Source of the DNA: an uncultured Nitrospira sp.
GTDB taxonomy: Bacteria; Nitrospirota; Nitrospiria; Nitrospirales; Nitrospiraceae
Direction of reading: 5' to 3'
Assembly: GCA_902500755.1 (NCBI GenBank)
Contig: CABVRV010000035.1
Location: 1-35,520, forward strand
DNA: 35,520 nucleotides
Made by a program: the position numbers and the translations under genes
Shown: one piece after another, positions 6,758 to 13,869 of the stretch
Layout: every line of letters starts with the position of its first letter
How positions within the stretch are numbered: position 1 is the first letter of the stretch
The notes under the pieces: generated by a model
Told to the model about the DNA's origin: nothing
The model's database searches: none
Seen by the model: the letters and a program-made list of their open reading frames with translations, nothing else

Positions 6758-7618
6758 CTACCTCCGCGAATGTCCCCAAATCGGGAGCACGGGTGGAAGG
6801 CGGGGGCGAAGTGGAGTCTTGATCTCACAGGAACCCTGCCGAATGAGACCGATCTCCTTGCACACGAAGGCCGCGATCGTCGCTTCGTCTCGACCCTGGT
6901 TGATCATGACAAACCGGCCATGGGGCTGTAGGTTGCGAGCGACCCGCGCGAATAAGGCATGGGGCGCCAATATGGAGAGCGGCATCCGCCAGGCCAACAC
7001 ACGATCAGGTGTGACGAATGGATACCAAGCGGTCACGATGTCAGCCGGGCGCTCGTAGCACACGTAGTCTTAGACGATGAACTGCGTGTTCGGCAGATGT
7101 TGGATATAGCCTTGCGCATAGTCGAGGCGGCTATACCCATTGATGTAGATCCGGTGGCCCTCGACCTCGATGCCCAGTAGCTCAGTCGGTCGGAAGAAAG
7201 TATGCAAGACAGGGGCGTACCAAAAATTGCCGGAACCGATATCCTGCACGACTCCACCTCTTGAACGCGGGAGCTTCAGCGCCGACCAGGCCTGTTCCAG
7301 GATGTCGAGGTAGTCGTATTGCTTCAGCGCGGTCAGCTGTCGAGCCTGTTCTTCAAACCGCACATCGAAACACCGTTGAAGCCGCTCAATCCGTTCGCGA
7401 GCGATGCCATTGAGTTGATCCAGTTGTCCGGGGGACCGTTCGCGATAGGTCCCACGTGACCAGGCCAGCCGTTCACTGAGACGATACCAGAAGGCGTGAT
7501 AACGGGAGCGGAGCACTTGCCTGAGAGTATATTGTGCGTGTGTGTCCACACCATGCGCCGATAAGGCTGGGGCAGGGGCTCGAACGGCTTCATCTGGTTC
7601 GACGAGTGTGACGGGCAT
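6758..7618 (-). pseudogene. SAM-dependent methyltransferase-like gene interrupted by in-frame TAA
   Basis: One continuous minus-strand frame is broken only by TAA at 7070-7072. The 5' part holds the likely SAM-binding glycine motif (GGVVQDIGSGNFWYAPVLH) and the acidic strand-2 end (LLGIEVEGHRIYING). The 3' part carries the later Rossmann strands (PADIVTAWYPFVTPDRVLAW, NLQPHGRFVMINQGRDEA). The two parts fit together as one protein of about 286 residues with the TAA between strands 3 and 4. ATG 7618 is preferred because AGAAGG lies seven bases upstream; ATG 7624 is an alternative. The downstream half has a GTG (7063) but no ribosome binding site. The stop is a real nonsense mutation or a sequence error; both pieces alone would lack a complete fold. 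Confidence 0.75.
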
Positions 7619-7889
7619 GACCATCCTTCTTCGGTAAATAGGTCGAGGGTCTGAAGGGGAGTCGATGGGAAAGTCACGTCCCTGACGGAGGGCAGGTCGG
7701 TCATAAAATTAGGGTCGGGTAGCCATCGATGCCGGTGCTGATGCTGGGGAGACCAAAGCCTTCATATCATTCGTGCATCATCTATACGAAACTCCGCTTG
7801 CTCGGCCTGCTGGAGACAGTGTATGTATCCTTCCGGTAAGAGCCCAGGTCATAACCTTTACTGATCCCCACGGAATGAGATTCAAAAAC

Positions 7890-8576
7890 ATGCAGAGAGC
7901 CATCTGTCTCCAACACGTTTCGTTTGAGGGTCCCGGTGCGTTTGCCTCATCCCTTTCGACTCGCAGGGTGAGTCTCGAGCGCTATCTTGTCCCGAAAGAT
8001 GGATTGCCGAAGGATGCCGGTGATCTCTTGATCGTGATGGGTGGGCCGATGTCGGTGAATGACCCTGATCCATGGATTGCCGAAGAGACGGCCTTCATCA
8101 AAACGGTGCTTCGTGCGGGCAAACCGGTAATCGGGGTCTGTCTTGGCAGTCAGTTCATGGCCAAAGCACTCGGCGCCACCGTGAAACCCGGCAAGGCGCT
8201 GGAGATCGGTATGACACCCGTTCGTCTCACTGGCGATGGGAAAAAAGATCCAGTGTTTGGCACTGGGCCAGAGACGTTCGACGTCTTTGAATGGCACGGA
8301 GAAATCTTCGATTTGCCCAACGAGTGTGTCTCGTTGGCGAGCTCCGAGATTGCGCCGCTGCAGGCTTTTCGCTATGGCGGTCGTGCGTATGGCCTGCTCT
8401 TTCATTTGGAAATGGAGGAAGGCGGAATCGACTCATTGTGTCGGGAATGTGCGTCGGATTTGGGAAAGGCTGGCCTCACGGCTTCCCATGTGAAGTTAAT
8501 GGCAACGCCTCACCTTCCCCAGTTACATGCTATGGCCGATCGGTTCATCGATTACCTCCTGACATCTGCACGTTGA
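7890..8576 (+). CDS. Class I glutamine amidotransferase (GMP synthase-like GATase1)
   Basis: From ATG 7890 the protein is 228 residues and aligns in layout with stand-alone GATase1 proteins related to the GuaA glutaminase domain. It shows DLLIVMGGPMSVND (about 45-58), the nucleophile elbow IGVCLGSQFMAKALGA with Cys84, EWHGE (134-138), and the catalytic His172-x-Glu174 in LLFHLEMEE. All triad residues are present, so it should release ammonia from glutamine; the acceptor and partner are unknown. The frame is open 39 codons further upstream, but family members begin near the chosen Met; ATG 7875 is possible. It stands alone, divergent from the broken methyltransferase. Confidence 0.85.
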   Translation: MQRAICLQHVSFEGPGAFASSLSTRRVSLERYLVPKDGLPKDAGDLLIVMGGPMSVNDPDPWIAEETAFIKTVLRAGKPVIGVCLGSQFMAKALGATVKPGKALEIGMTPVRLTGDGKKDPVFGTGPETFDVFEWHGEIFDLPNECVSLASSEIAPLQAFRYGGRAYGLLFHLEMEEGGIDSLCRECASDLGKAGLTASHVKLMATPHLPQLHAMADRFIDYLLTSAR

Positions 8577-8685
8577 TTACCAACTCCGTCCTGAAGTAGT
8601 CTTATTCCTCTCGTCTACAAGTCCGAACATCATCATGTCGAAAGTCTGATGAGCGGCTCCTTGACTTGAGAACACGAATACTTTC

Positions 8686-8698
8686 CGTCTTTAAGACG
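8686..8698. repeat. Short palindrome upstream of dapL
   Basis: CGTCTT-T-AAGACG is a near-perfect 13-bp palindrome 31 bases before the dapL start codon. It could be a regulator site or chance; no partner regulator is encoded nearby. Confidence 0.25.
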
Positions 8699-8728
8699 CA
8701 CTCATTTAAGAAAGGAGTTTGATCGACC

Positions 8729-9904
8729 ATGGCCGGTTTTCCGATCGAAGTCGCCACACGTATCAAGACATTGCCACCATACCTCTTCGCGGCGATCGAC
8801 AAGATGAAGCAGGAGGCCATTGCCCGAGGGGTCGACATCATCAATCTTGGGATAGGCGATCCAGATTTGCCGACGCCTGCTCCGATCATCGAAAGCTTGG
8901 CCAAAGCTGCCCAAAACCCCAAGCATCACCAATACCCTTCTTATGAAGGCATGTTGTCGTTCCGGAGAGCGGTCGCCGGATGGTACAAGCGCCGTTTCAA
9001 CGTGACGCTCGATCCAACCGACGAGGTTCTCACGCTGATTGGATCGAAAGAAGGAATCGGGCACATTCATCTTGCGTTTGTCGATCCAGGAGATGTGGTA
9101 CTGGTTCCAAGCCCAGGCTATCCGGTCTATCCTGTCGGAACCAGTTTTTGTGGCGGCGCGTCCCATTTCATGCCCTTGACCAAAGCCAACGGCTTTCTGC
9201 CTGATTTGGGTGCGATTCCAAAAGATGTGGCCAAGAAGGCTAAGCTCATGTGGCTCAATTCTCCGAATAACCCCACATCAGTGATCATGACGAAGGACTA
9301 CTTCAAGCGGGCCATCGAATTTGCACAGGATAATCAGATTATCATCTGCCACGACGCGGCGTACTCGGAAATCTATTACGACGGCAAGCGACCGGTGAGT
9401 TTTATGGAGGTGGAGGGTGCCAGGAACGTCGGCGTGGAATTTCACTCGCTCTCCAAGACCTACAACATGACCGGTTGGCGCATCGGGTTTGTGGTCGGGA
9501 ACAAGACAGTCTTGGCGGCGCTAGGCAAGGTGAAAAGCCAATTAGACTCCGGTGTGTTTGAAGCGGTGCAAGACGCCGGTATCACCGCCCTGAGGCTGGA
9601 CGATTCCGTAACAGACGGGATTCGGAAGATTTATCAGGAACGTCGAGACACGATCGTTCCGGGGCTCAAGAAGTTGGGGTTAGACGTAGATATGCCGCCT
9701 GCTGCGTTCTACATCTGGGTGACAGTGCCGAAGGGCTACACCTCCACGTCCTTCACTGCGCATCTGTTGGAAAAGGCCGGCATTGTGACGACGCCCGGCA
9801 ACGGTTTCGGCGCACCAGGCGAGGGCTATATTCGCATGACGGTGTGCACAACCAAAGAGCGGCTTGCGGAAGCGGTGGAGCGGATCCGCAAGGCCGGATT
9901 CTAA
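8729..9904 (+). CDS. dapL: LL-diaminopimelate aminotransferase
   Basis: This 391-residue fold-type I PLP enzyme converts tetrahydrodipicolinate directly to LL-diaminopimelate with glutamate as donor, bypassing the succinylase/acetylase steps (DapD, ArgD/DapC, DapE). Seen directly: NLGIGDPDLPTPAPIIESLA near the N-terminus, YPSYEGMLSFRRAVAGWY, PSPGYPVYPVGTSFCGG, NSPNNPTSVIMTKDYF, DAAYSEIYYDG, and the Schiff-base lysine K243 in SLSKTYNMTGWRIGF. Length and motifs fit the DapL2-type group better than general aspartate aminotransferases. AAGGAG lies about twelve bases before the ATG. Lysine biosynthesis partners dapA, dapB and lysA are in the operon 12 kb downstream, and no dapD/dapE is present in this window, which agrees with a DapL route. 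Confidence 0.88.
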   Translation: MAGFPIEVATRIKTLPPYLFAAIDKMKQEAIARGVDIINLGIGDPDLPTPAPIIESLAKAAQNPKHHQYPSYEGMLSFRRAVAGWYKRRFNVTLDPTDEVLTLIGSKEGIGHIHLAFVDPGDVVLVPSPGYPVYPVGTSFCGGASHFMPLTKANGFLPDLGAIPKDVAKKAKLMWLNSPNNPTSVIMTKDYFKRAIEFAQDNQIIICHDAAYSEIYYDGKRPVSFMEVEGARNVGVEFHSLSKTYNMTGWRIGFVVGNKTVLAALGKVKSQLDSGVFEAVQDAGITALRLDDSVTDGIRKIYQERRDTIVPGLKKLGLDVDMPPAAFYIWVTVPKGYTSTSFTAHLLEKAGIVTTPGNGFGAPGEGYIRMTVCTTKERLAEAVERIRKAGF

Positions 9905-10003
9905 TGGCGTAAAACGTAAAGGGTGAGACGTGAAAGGTAAGGAAGACAGAGGCAGTTCTCAACTTGTGTTACGTTACACCTTTCACGCCTAACGTGGTTT
10001 GTC
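9905..10003. repeat. Degenerate CGTGAAAGG-type intergenic repeat with long hairpin
   Basis: The gap between dapL and folK has several near-repeats of the type cgtaaaa / cgtaaaggg / cgtgaaaggt. The last forms a perfect 10-bp inverted repeat, CGTGAAAGGT (9929-9938) with ACCTTTCACG (9978-9987), 39 bases apart. This may be a dispersed intergenic element; it could also act as a weak terminator or processing site. Confidence 0.45.
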
Positions 10004-10555
10004 ATGGAGACGGTCTTCATTGGGTTTGGGTCGAATGTCGGTAATCGAATCGATTTTTGCGATCGAGCTGTGACATTGCTCAGTCTCCTTCCCCATTCGC
10101 GGCTTATGGGAGTTTCTCTCTTATATGAAACGGAACCGATTCGTGAAGAGACCGATCCAGGAGAAGGGTGGTTTCTCAACGGGGTAGTACAGATAGAAAC
10201 CGACATCACACCACGGAGCCTCCTCACGATACTTCAAGAGATTGAGCGATCACTCGGACGAGATGAGGACAACCGCTCTGGTCCTCGAACGATCGACTTG
10301 GACATTCTCTTCTACGGTGAGCGCGTCATCAAAGAACCTGGGCTGATCATCCCGCACCCTCGCCTCCATGGCCGCCGGTTCGTGCTCATGCCACTGAACG
10401 AATTGGATCCGCTCTGGGGCCATCCGGTGCTCAACCAATCGGTCGCACGGTTATTAGAGCAGGTTAAGGACCAAGCGCAAGTGCAGCTGCTCTTCCCTCA
10501 ACCTTCGACGAGATACGGCTCGCGTCCGGTTTGCAGTTCACCACCGGGCTCATGA
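10004..10555 (+). CDS. folK: 2-amino-4-hydroxy-6-hydroxymethyldihydropteridine pyrophosphokinase
   Basis: HPPK transfers pyrophosphate from ATP to 6-hydroxymethyl-dihydropterin in folate synthesis. The 183-residue protein shows the family order: FIGFGSNVGNR at the N-terminus, SLLYETEPI (about 39-47), GWFLNGVVQIET, LLTILQEIERSLGR, the ATP/Mg signature RSGPRTIDLDILFYG (about 88-102) and IPHPRLHGRRFVLMPLNEL. The last ~25 residues (Pro/Ser-rich) extend past the core. Its stop overlaps the panC start as ATGA, so folate and pantothenate genes are translationally coupled. Confidence 0.92.
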   Translation: METVFIGFGSNVGNRIDFCDRAVTLLSLLPHSRLMGVSLLYETEPIREETDPGEGWFLNGVVQIETDITPRSLLTILQEIERSLGRDEDNRSGPRTIDLDILFYGERVIKEPGLIIPHPRLHGRRFVLMPLNELDPLWGHPVLNQSVARLLEQVKDQAQVQLLFPQPSTRYGSRPVCSSPPGS

Positions 10556-11412
10556 AGATCATTCGTTCACCGAGTGCCATGACTGCCTGGAGTGAGGGAC
10601 TCCGACGGGAAAGTGTGCGAATCGGGCTGGTACCGACGATGGGAGCGTTGCACGAGGGGCATCAGGCGCTGATTCGAGCGGCCCGACTACGGTGTGATGC
10701 GCTCGCGGTCAGCATCTTCGTCAATCCTACGCAATTCGGTCCTCGTGAAGACCTCACCAACTATCCGCGTCCCATTTCTCGCGATCGAGCCCTGTGCGAA
10801 CAGGAAGGCGTTGATGTCTGTTTTGAACCAAGCGTGCAGGCGATGTATCCAGAAGGATTTCAAACAACCGTGAATCTTCCTGTGATTGCACGCCGGTGGG
10901 AAGGAGAAGTGCGCCCTCATCATTTTTCCGGCGTTGCGACCGTCGTGAGCAAACTCTTCGGAATGGTTCGCCCTCAGATCGCGCTCTTTGGGCAGAAAGA
11001 TTTCCAACAATCTGTCCTTGTCCACCGGCTGGTCAAGGATCTCAATCTCGGTGTGAAAATCGTTGTGCGTCCTACAGTTCGGGAGCACGATGGCCTGGCG
11101 ATGAGTTCGCGCAATGTCTATCTGTCACCTGATGACCGAGTTCGGGCCGTGACGTTGTACAGAAGCCTACAGGCGGGGGCTGAAGTGATCCAAAAAGGTG
11201 TTCGTGATGGCAAGGCAGTACAGGCGGCGATGTATCAGGTCATCAAAGCCGAACCGAGCATGACGATCGACTATCTGGCGGTCTGCGATCCCTACACGAT
11301 CGAGCCGCTTTCTACCGTAACTTCGCGAGTAGTCCTGCTTGGAGCGGTACGCCTTAGGTCTGTTCGGCTGATCGATAATCTTCTGGTGACCGTTCCACGA
11401 CGGCGTTCTTAG
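10552..11412 (+). CDS. panC: Pantoate--beta-alanine ligase
   Basis: Pantothenate synthetase condenses pantoate and beta-alanine with ATP via a pantoyl-adenylate. The start ATG at 10552 overlaps the folK stop (ATGA). The 286-residue protein has all family motifs: VPTMGALHEGHQALI (HxGH nucleotide site, about 26-40), SIFVNPTQFGPREDLTNYPR, HHFSGVATVVSKLF, FGQKDFQQSVLV (about 145-156) and SSRNVYLSPDDR (KMSKS-equivalent region, about 183-194). It ends 14 bases from the convergent PilZ gene; a weak ACCAG/CTGGT inverted repeat spans that junction. Confidence 0.95.
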   Translation: MKIIRSPSAMTAWSEGLRRESVRIGLVPTMGALHEGHQALIRAARLRCDALAVSIFVNPTQFGPREDLTNYPRPISRDRALCEQEGVDVCFEPSVQAMYPEGFQTTVNLPVIARRWEGEVRPHHFSGVATVVSKLFGMVRPQIALFGQKDFQQSVLVHRLVKDLNLGVKIVVRPTVREHDGLAMSSRNVYLSPDDRVRAVTLYRSLQAGAEVIQKGVRDGKAVQAAMYQVIKAEPSMTIDYLAVCDPYTIEPLSTVTSRVVLLGAVRLRSVRLIDNLLVTVPRRRS

Positions 11413-11426
11413 TGCACGAACCAGTA

Positions 11427-11939
11427 CTAAGAAAAGAAATTCTGGTGGAGGCTTTGCCCCACCAGCAAGCTCAGAATGACCTGACTGAGGCGATTCTTAT
11501 CGGTCGTGACCATTTCGAGGAAACGGATACCCATTGATCCAGGTCTCGATGAGCACACCATGGCTGTTTCAACCTTAATCGGTTCCTCATCGGAAGCCGG
11601 TTTGATGACCAATTCGACAAACGTTCCTTGAGGCAAAGTTGCCGCTGTTTCCAACGTGCAGCCTCCCATGGAAATGTCCGTCACGCGATTAATCGTTTGT
11701 ACGGTGTTATCTGCGAGGAGATTGGCACGAAACGAGACTGGCAATCGCCTATATTCCCGGCGATCTGCAGTTGAAGGACTGGCAGAAACTTGGCTTCTGA
11801 AGGCTCGGAAGCGTGTGGTACAGAGCTGACAGCGAAACGGAAATGACCCGAAGCGATTAAGGATCCGCTCCATAATGCCTTCATCATGGATCAGCCGAAC
11901 GAAGGGCGTGCCGCAACTTGAACAGTGTGGGTCTCTCAT
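11427..11939 (-). CDS. PilZ-domain protein with N-terminal zinc-ribbon-like cysteines
   Basis: The protein has 170 residues. The N-terminus carries two CxxC pairs (Cys6/Cys9 and Cys37/Cys40), spaced like a zinc ribbon. A PilZ domain follows with both cyclic-di-GMP signatures: R60-x3-R64 in RREYRR and D88-x-S90-x2-G93 in TDISMGG, then strands TFVELVIKP and VETAMVCS, and GIRFLEM. PilZ domains bind cyclic di-GMP, so it is probably a receptor; the output is unknown. Its start overlaps the stop of the NTP pyrophosphatase gene by four bases (ATGA), and it closes the rmuC operon. Confidence 0.82.
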   Translation of the reverse strand: MRDPHCSSCGTPFVRLIHDEGIMERILNRFGSFPFRCQLCTTRFRAFRSQVSASPSTADRREYRRLPVSFRANLLADNTVQTINRVTDISMGGCTLETAATLPQGTFVELVIKPASDEEPIKVETAMVCSSRPGSMGIRFLEMVTTDKNRLSQVILSLLVGQSLHQNFFS

Positions 11940-12370
11940 GAGCTCTCAGGAGTACCTAGTGGAGTATCATGGGTTGAGAGTGACGATGCCAGCAGGTGCT
12001 TTCGTTGTGTCTCCAAGATTGGGTCGATATGAGCGGGCGAATACGTCGGAGGTTTCACCCATTTTCCATCTGCCCGTTTGTAACCACCCACCTTACTCAG
12101 ATTCGACCGGTGAACTTCCCGAAACACTGGCTCCATATCAATCCCATAAGACACCGCTGTCCCATAGGTGACGTAGAGGAGATCCGCCATTTCCTTTGCC
12201 ACCGCAGCGAGATTCCCGTCCGCCATGGCTTCTTTCAGCTCATCGAACTCTTCCTGAATGAGACGGACGCGAAGCCGCTTCGTCTCTTCGTTGAGTTCTG
12301 TCGGAACTGTCCGGACCAGAATATCAAACCTACTGTGAAATGCTTCAACCATGGTCTGTTCGTTAGTCAT
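11936..12370 (-). CDS. MazG-like all-alpha NTP pyrophosphohydrolase
   Basis: The start ATG at 12370 has AAGGAG about six bases upstream; the frame is open far beyond it inside rmuC but that part is not needed. The 144-residue protein is helical, with the metal-binding pattern of the all-alpha NTP-PPase superfamily: E40-E41-x2-E44 in QEEFDELKEAM and E60-x2-D63 in KEMADLLYVTYG. The C-terminal half contains VHRSNLSKVGGYKRADGKWVKPP, seen in MazG-like nucleotide pyrophosphatases of the phosphoribosyl-ATP pyrophosphohydrolase-like group. It would hydrolyse (d)NTPs to monophosphates, possibly as a house-cleaning enzyme; substrate is unknown. It sits ten bases after rmuC. Confidence 0.82.
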   Translation of the reverse strand: MTNEQTMVEAFHSRFDILVRTVPTELNEETKRLRVRLIQEEFDELKEAMADGNLAAVAKEMADLLYVTYGTAVSYGIDMEPVFREVHRSNLSKVGGYKRADGKWVKPPTYSPAHIDPILETQRKHLLASSLSTHDTPLGTPESS

Positions 12371-12380
12371 GCGCGCTCCT

Positions 12381-13772
12381 TCATTCGGTATCAAACGATA
12401 AGGTTTTTCGGGGAACGACCTCCGTCGGCTCAAGCGCGAGGATCTCGCGGTCAGAGGACACTCCCAATTCTTTGAAACGTCGGGCTGCCGGAAGAATACG
12501 CGTTTCAAGGGAGCCCACGGCACGGTTATAGGCCGACACGCTTTTTCCCAAGGACTGACCCACATCGTTCATATGTCCCGCCAACACAGCCATCCGCTCG
12601 TAGAGTTCTTTGCCCAGCCGGCCTGCTTCTTCCGCGTGGGCCGTCATGCGCTCCTGTCGCCACCCATAGGCGACCGCGCGTAGTAATGCGATCAATGTCG
12701 CTGGGGTCGCCAGCACGATCCCGTTCGCGAACCCCTCTTCAATGAGCTGCGGATTCTGGTCCAAGGCGGCGCCGAGGTATTGCTCGCCGGGAAGAAACAG
12801 GACGACGAACTCCGGGGAATGTTCGAACTGTGTCCAATAGGCCTTCAAAGATAATTCATCCATGCGGCTCTTAACCTGAGCAGCATGGCGCCGTAATGCC
12901 TCCGCTTGTTGGACATCGTTCTGTGCTTCGTGGGCATCCAGATAAGCCGAGAGGACGGTTTTGGCATCAACGATAATCTGGCGACCGCCTGGGAGCTGGA
13001 CCACCATGTCAGGTCGACATCGTCCATCCTCGCCGGCCACGGAATGTTGTTCGATGAAATCACAGTGTTGGACCATTCCGGCAAGCTCGGCGACTCGCCT
13101 TAAGGTCAACTCACCCCATTGGCCTCGTACGGTCGGAGCTCGCAGGGCTTTGACCAGGTTACCGGTTTCTTGCTGTAACTTCTGCTGGGACTCAGCCAAT
13201 GATTTGAGATGTTGATCCAATCCACCGTACGCCGACTGGCGTGACTGCTCCAGGAGACGCAGTTGCTCGTCGTAACGTTGCAGTGTATCGTGGAGCGGAC
13301 GCACCAACGCATCAATAGCCTGCTGGCGCTGTAATAGGTCTCCATCTGCTTTGACATGAAGTGTTTCGAATGTCACCGCGGCGAGTTTTAAAAATACCTC
13401 GTTGTTTTGCTTCAATGCTTCGCCGGAGAGGGCTTGGAACGACCCCACGAGTTCCTGCCGTGTCTGCTCGATCAAGGCTTTCTGTCCGATGAGTTGTCGT
13501 GTCGTCTCTTCTATCCGAGTTTCTGCCATCACGCGGGCTTGTTGAGTCTGGGACAGTTCCTGACGAAGAGACAAGACCGCAATCCGCTCTTGTTCCAGTT
13601 GCGTTCTCACTTCGTGGGCGGTGGCCTCAGCGCGTTGAGTCTGAGGGCGCAAGCGTCCATTGATCCAAAGCCCTACTAATAAACCGCCGAGGAGCAATCC
13701 GACCCCAATGCCGATAAAAAGTGGGTTTGCATCGGTCATTTGCATGACAAGCCCAAAAAAGTGATCGAGCAA
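12381..13772 (-). CDS. rmuC: DNA recombination protein RmuC homologue
   Basis: The 463-residue protein has the RmuC layout. An N-terminal membrane anchor (about 18-38, LFIGIGVGLLLGGLLVGLWI) precedes a long coiled coil (about 45-205, rich in Gln, Glu and Arg). The RmuC core then follows with VRGQWGELTLRRVAELAGM, RPDMVVQLPGGRQIIVDAKTVLSAY (restriction-endonuclease-like core), SPEFVVLFLPGEQYL and IVLATPATLIALLRAVAYGWRQE. RmuC limits inversions at short inverted repeats in E. coli and is a putative nuclease. The start is taken as TTG 13772, preceded by GGGAG; ATG 13745 is an alternative. It heads an operon with the NTP pyrophosphatase and PilZ genes. Confidence 0.9.
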   Translation of the reverse strand: MLDHFFGLVMQMTDANPLFIGIGVGLLLGGLLVGLWINGRLRPQTQRAEATAHEVRTQLEQERIAVLSLRQELSQTQQARVMAETRIEETTRQLIGQKALIEQTRQELVGSFQALSGEALKQNNEVFLKLAAVTFETLHVKADGDLLQRQQAIDALVRPLHDTLQRYDEQLRLLEQSRQSAYGGLDQHLKSLAESQQKLQQETGNLVKALRAPTVRGQWGELTLRRVAELAGMVQHCDFIEQHSVAGEDGRCRPDMVVQLPGGRQIIVDAKTVLSAYLDAHEAQNDVQQAEALRRHAAQVKSRMDELSLKAYWTQFEHSPEFVVLFLPGEQYLGAALDQNPQLIEEGFANGIVLATPATLIALLRAVAYGWRQERMTAHAEEAGRLGKELYERMAVLAGHMNDVGQSLGKSVSAYNRAVGSLETRILPAARRFKELGVSSDREILALEPTEVVPRKTLSFDTE

Positions 13773-13813
13773 GGAACTCCCATATATAGGGTCTCAACAC
13801 GATAATTTGAGGC

Positions 13814-13842
13814 ACAGTACGCAAGGTATTGAGAAAGGTCAA
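13814..13842 (-). promoter_or_regulatory. Candidate sigma-70 promoter of the rmuC operon
   Basis: On the minus strand, TTGACC (13837-13842) and TACTGT (13814-13819) are separated by 17 bases, in the short gap between the stop of the PEP-utilising enzyme and the rmuC start. This suggests the three-gene rmuC unit is transcribed separately from its upstream neighbour. Confidence 0.45.
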
Positions 13843-13869
13843 GAAGCAGAAGACCCGGATCAAATAGCT

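Noticed and set aside
7333-7704. 123-codon minus-strand ORF over the 5' end of the broken methyltransferase
   Set aside because: It overlaps the methyltransferase frame, lacks family features and extends into the intergenic gap; treated as an alternative-frame artefact.
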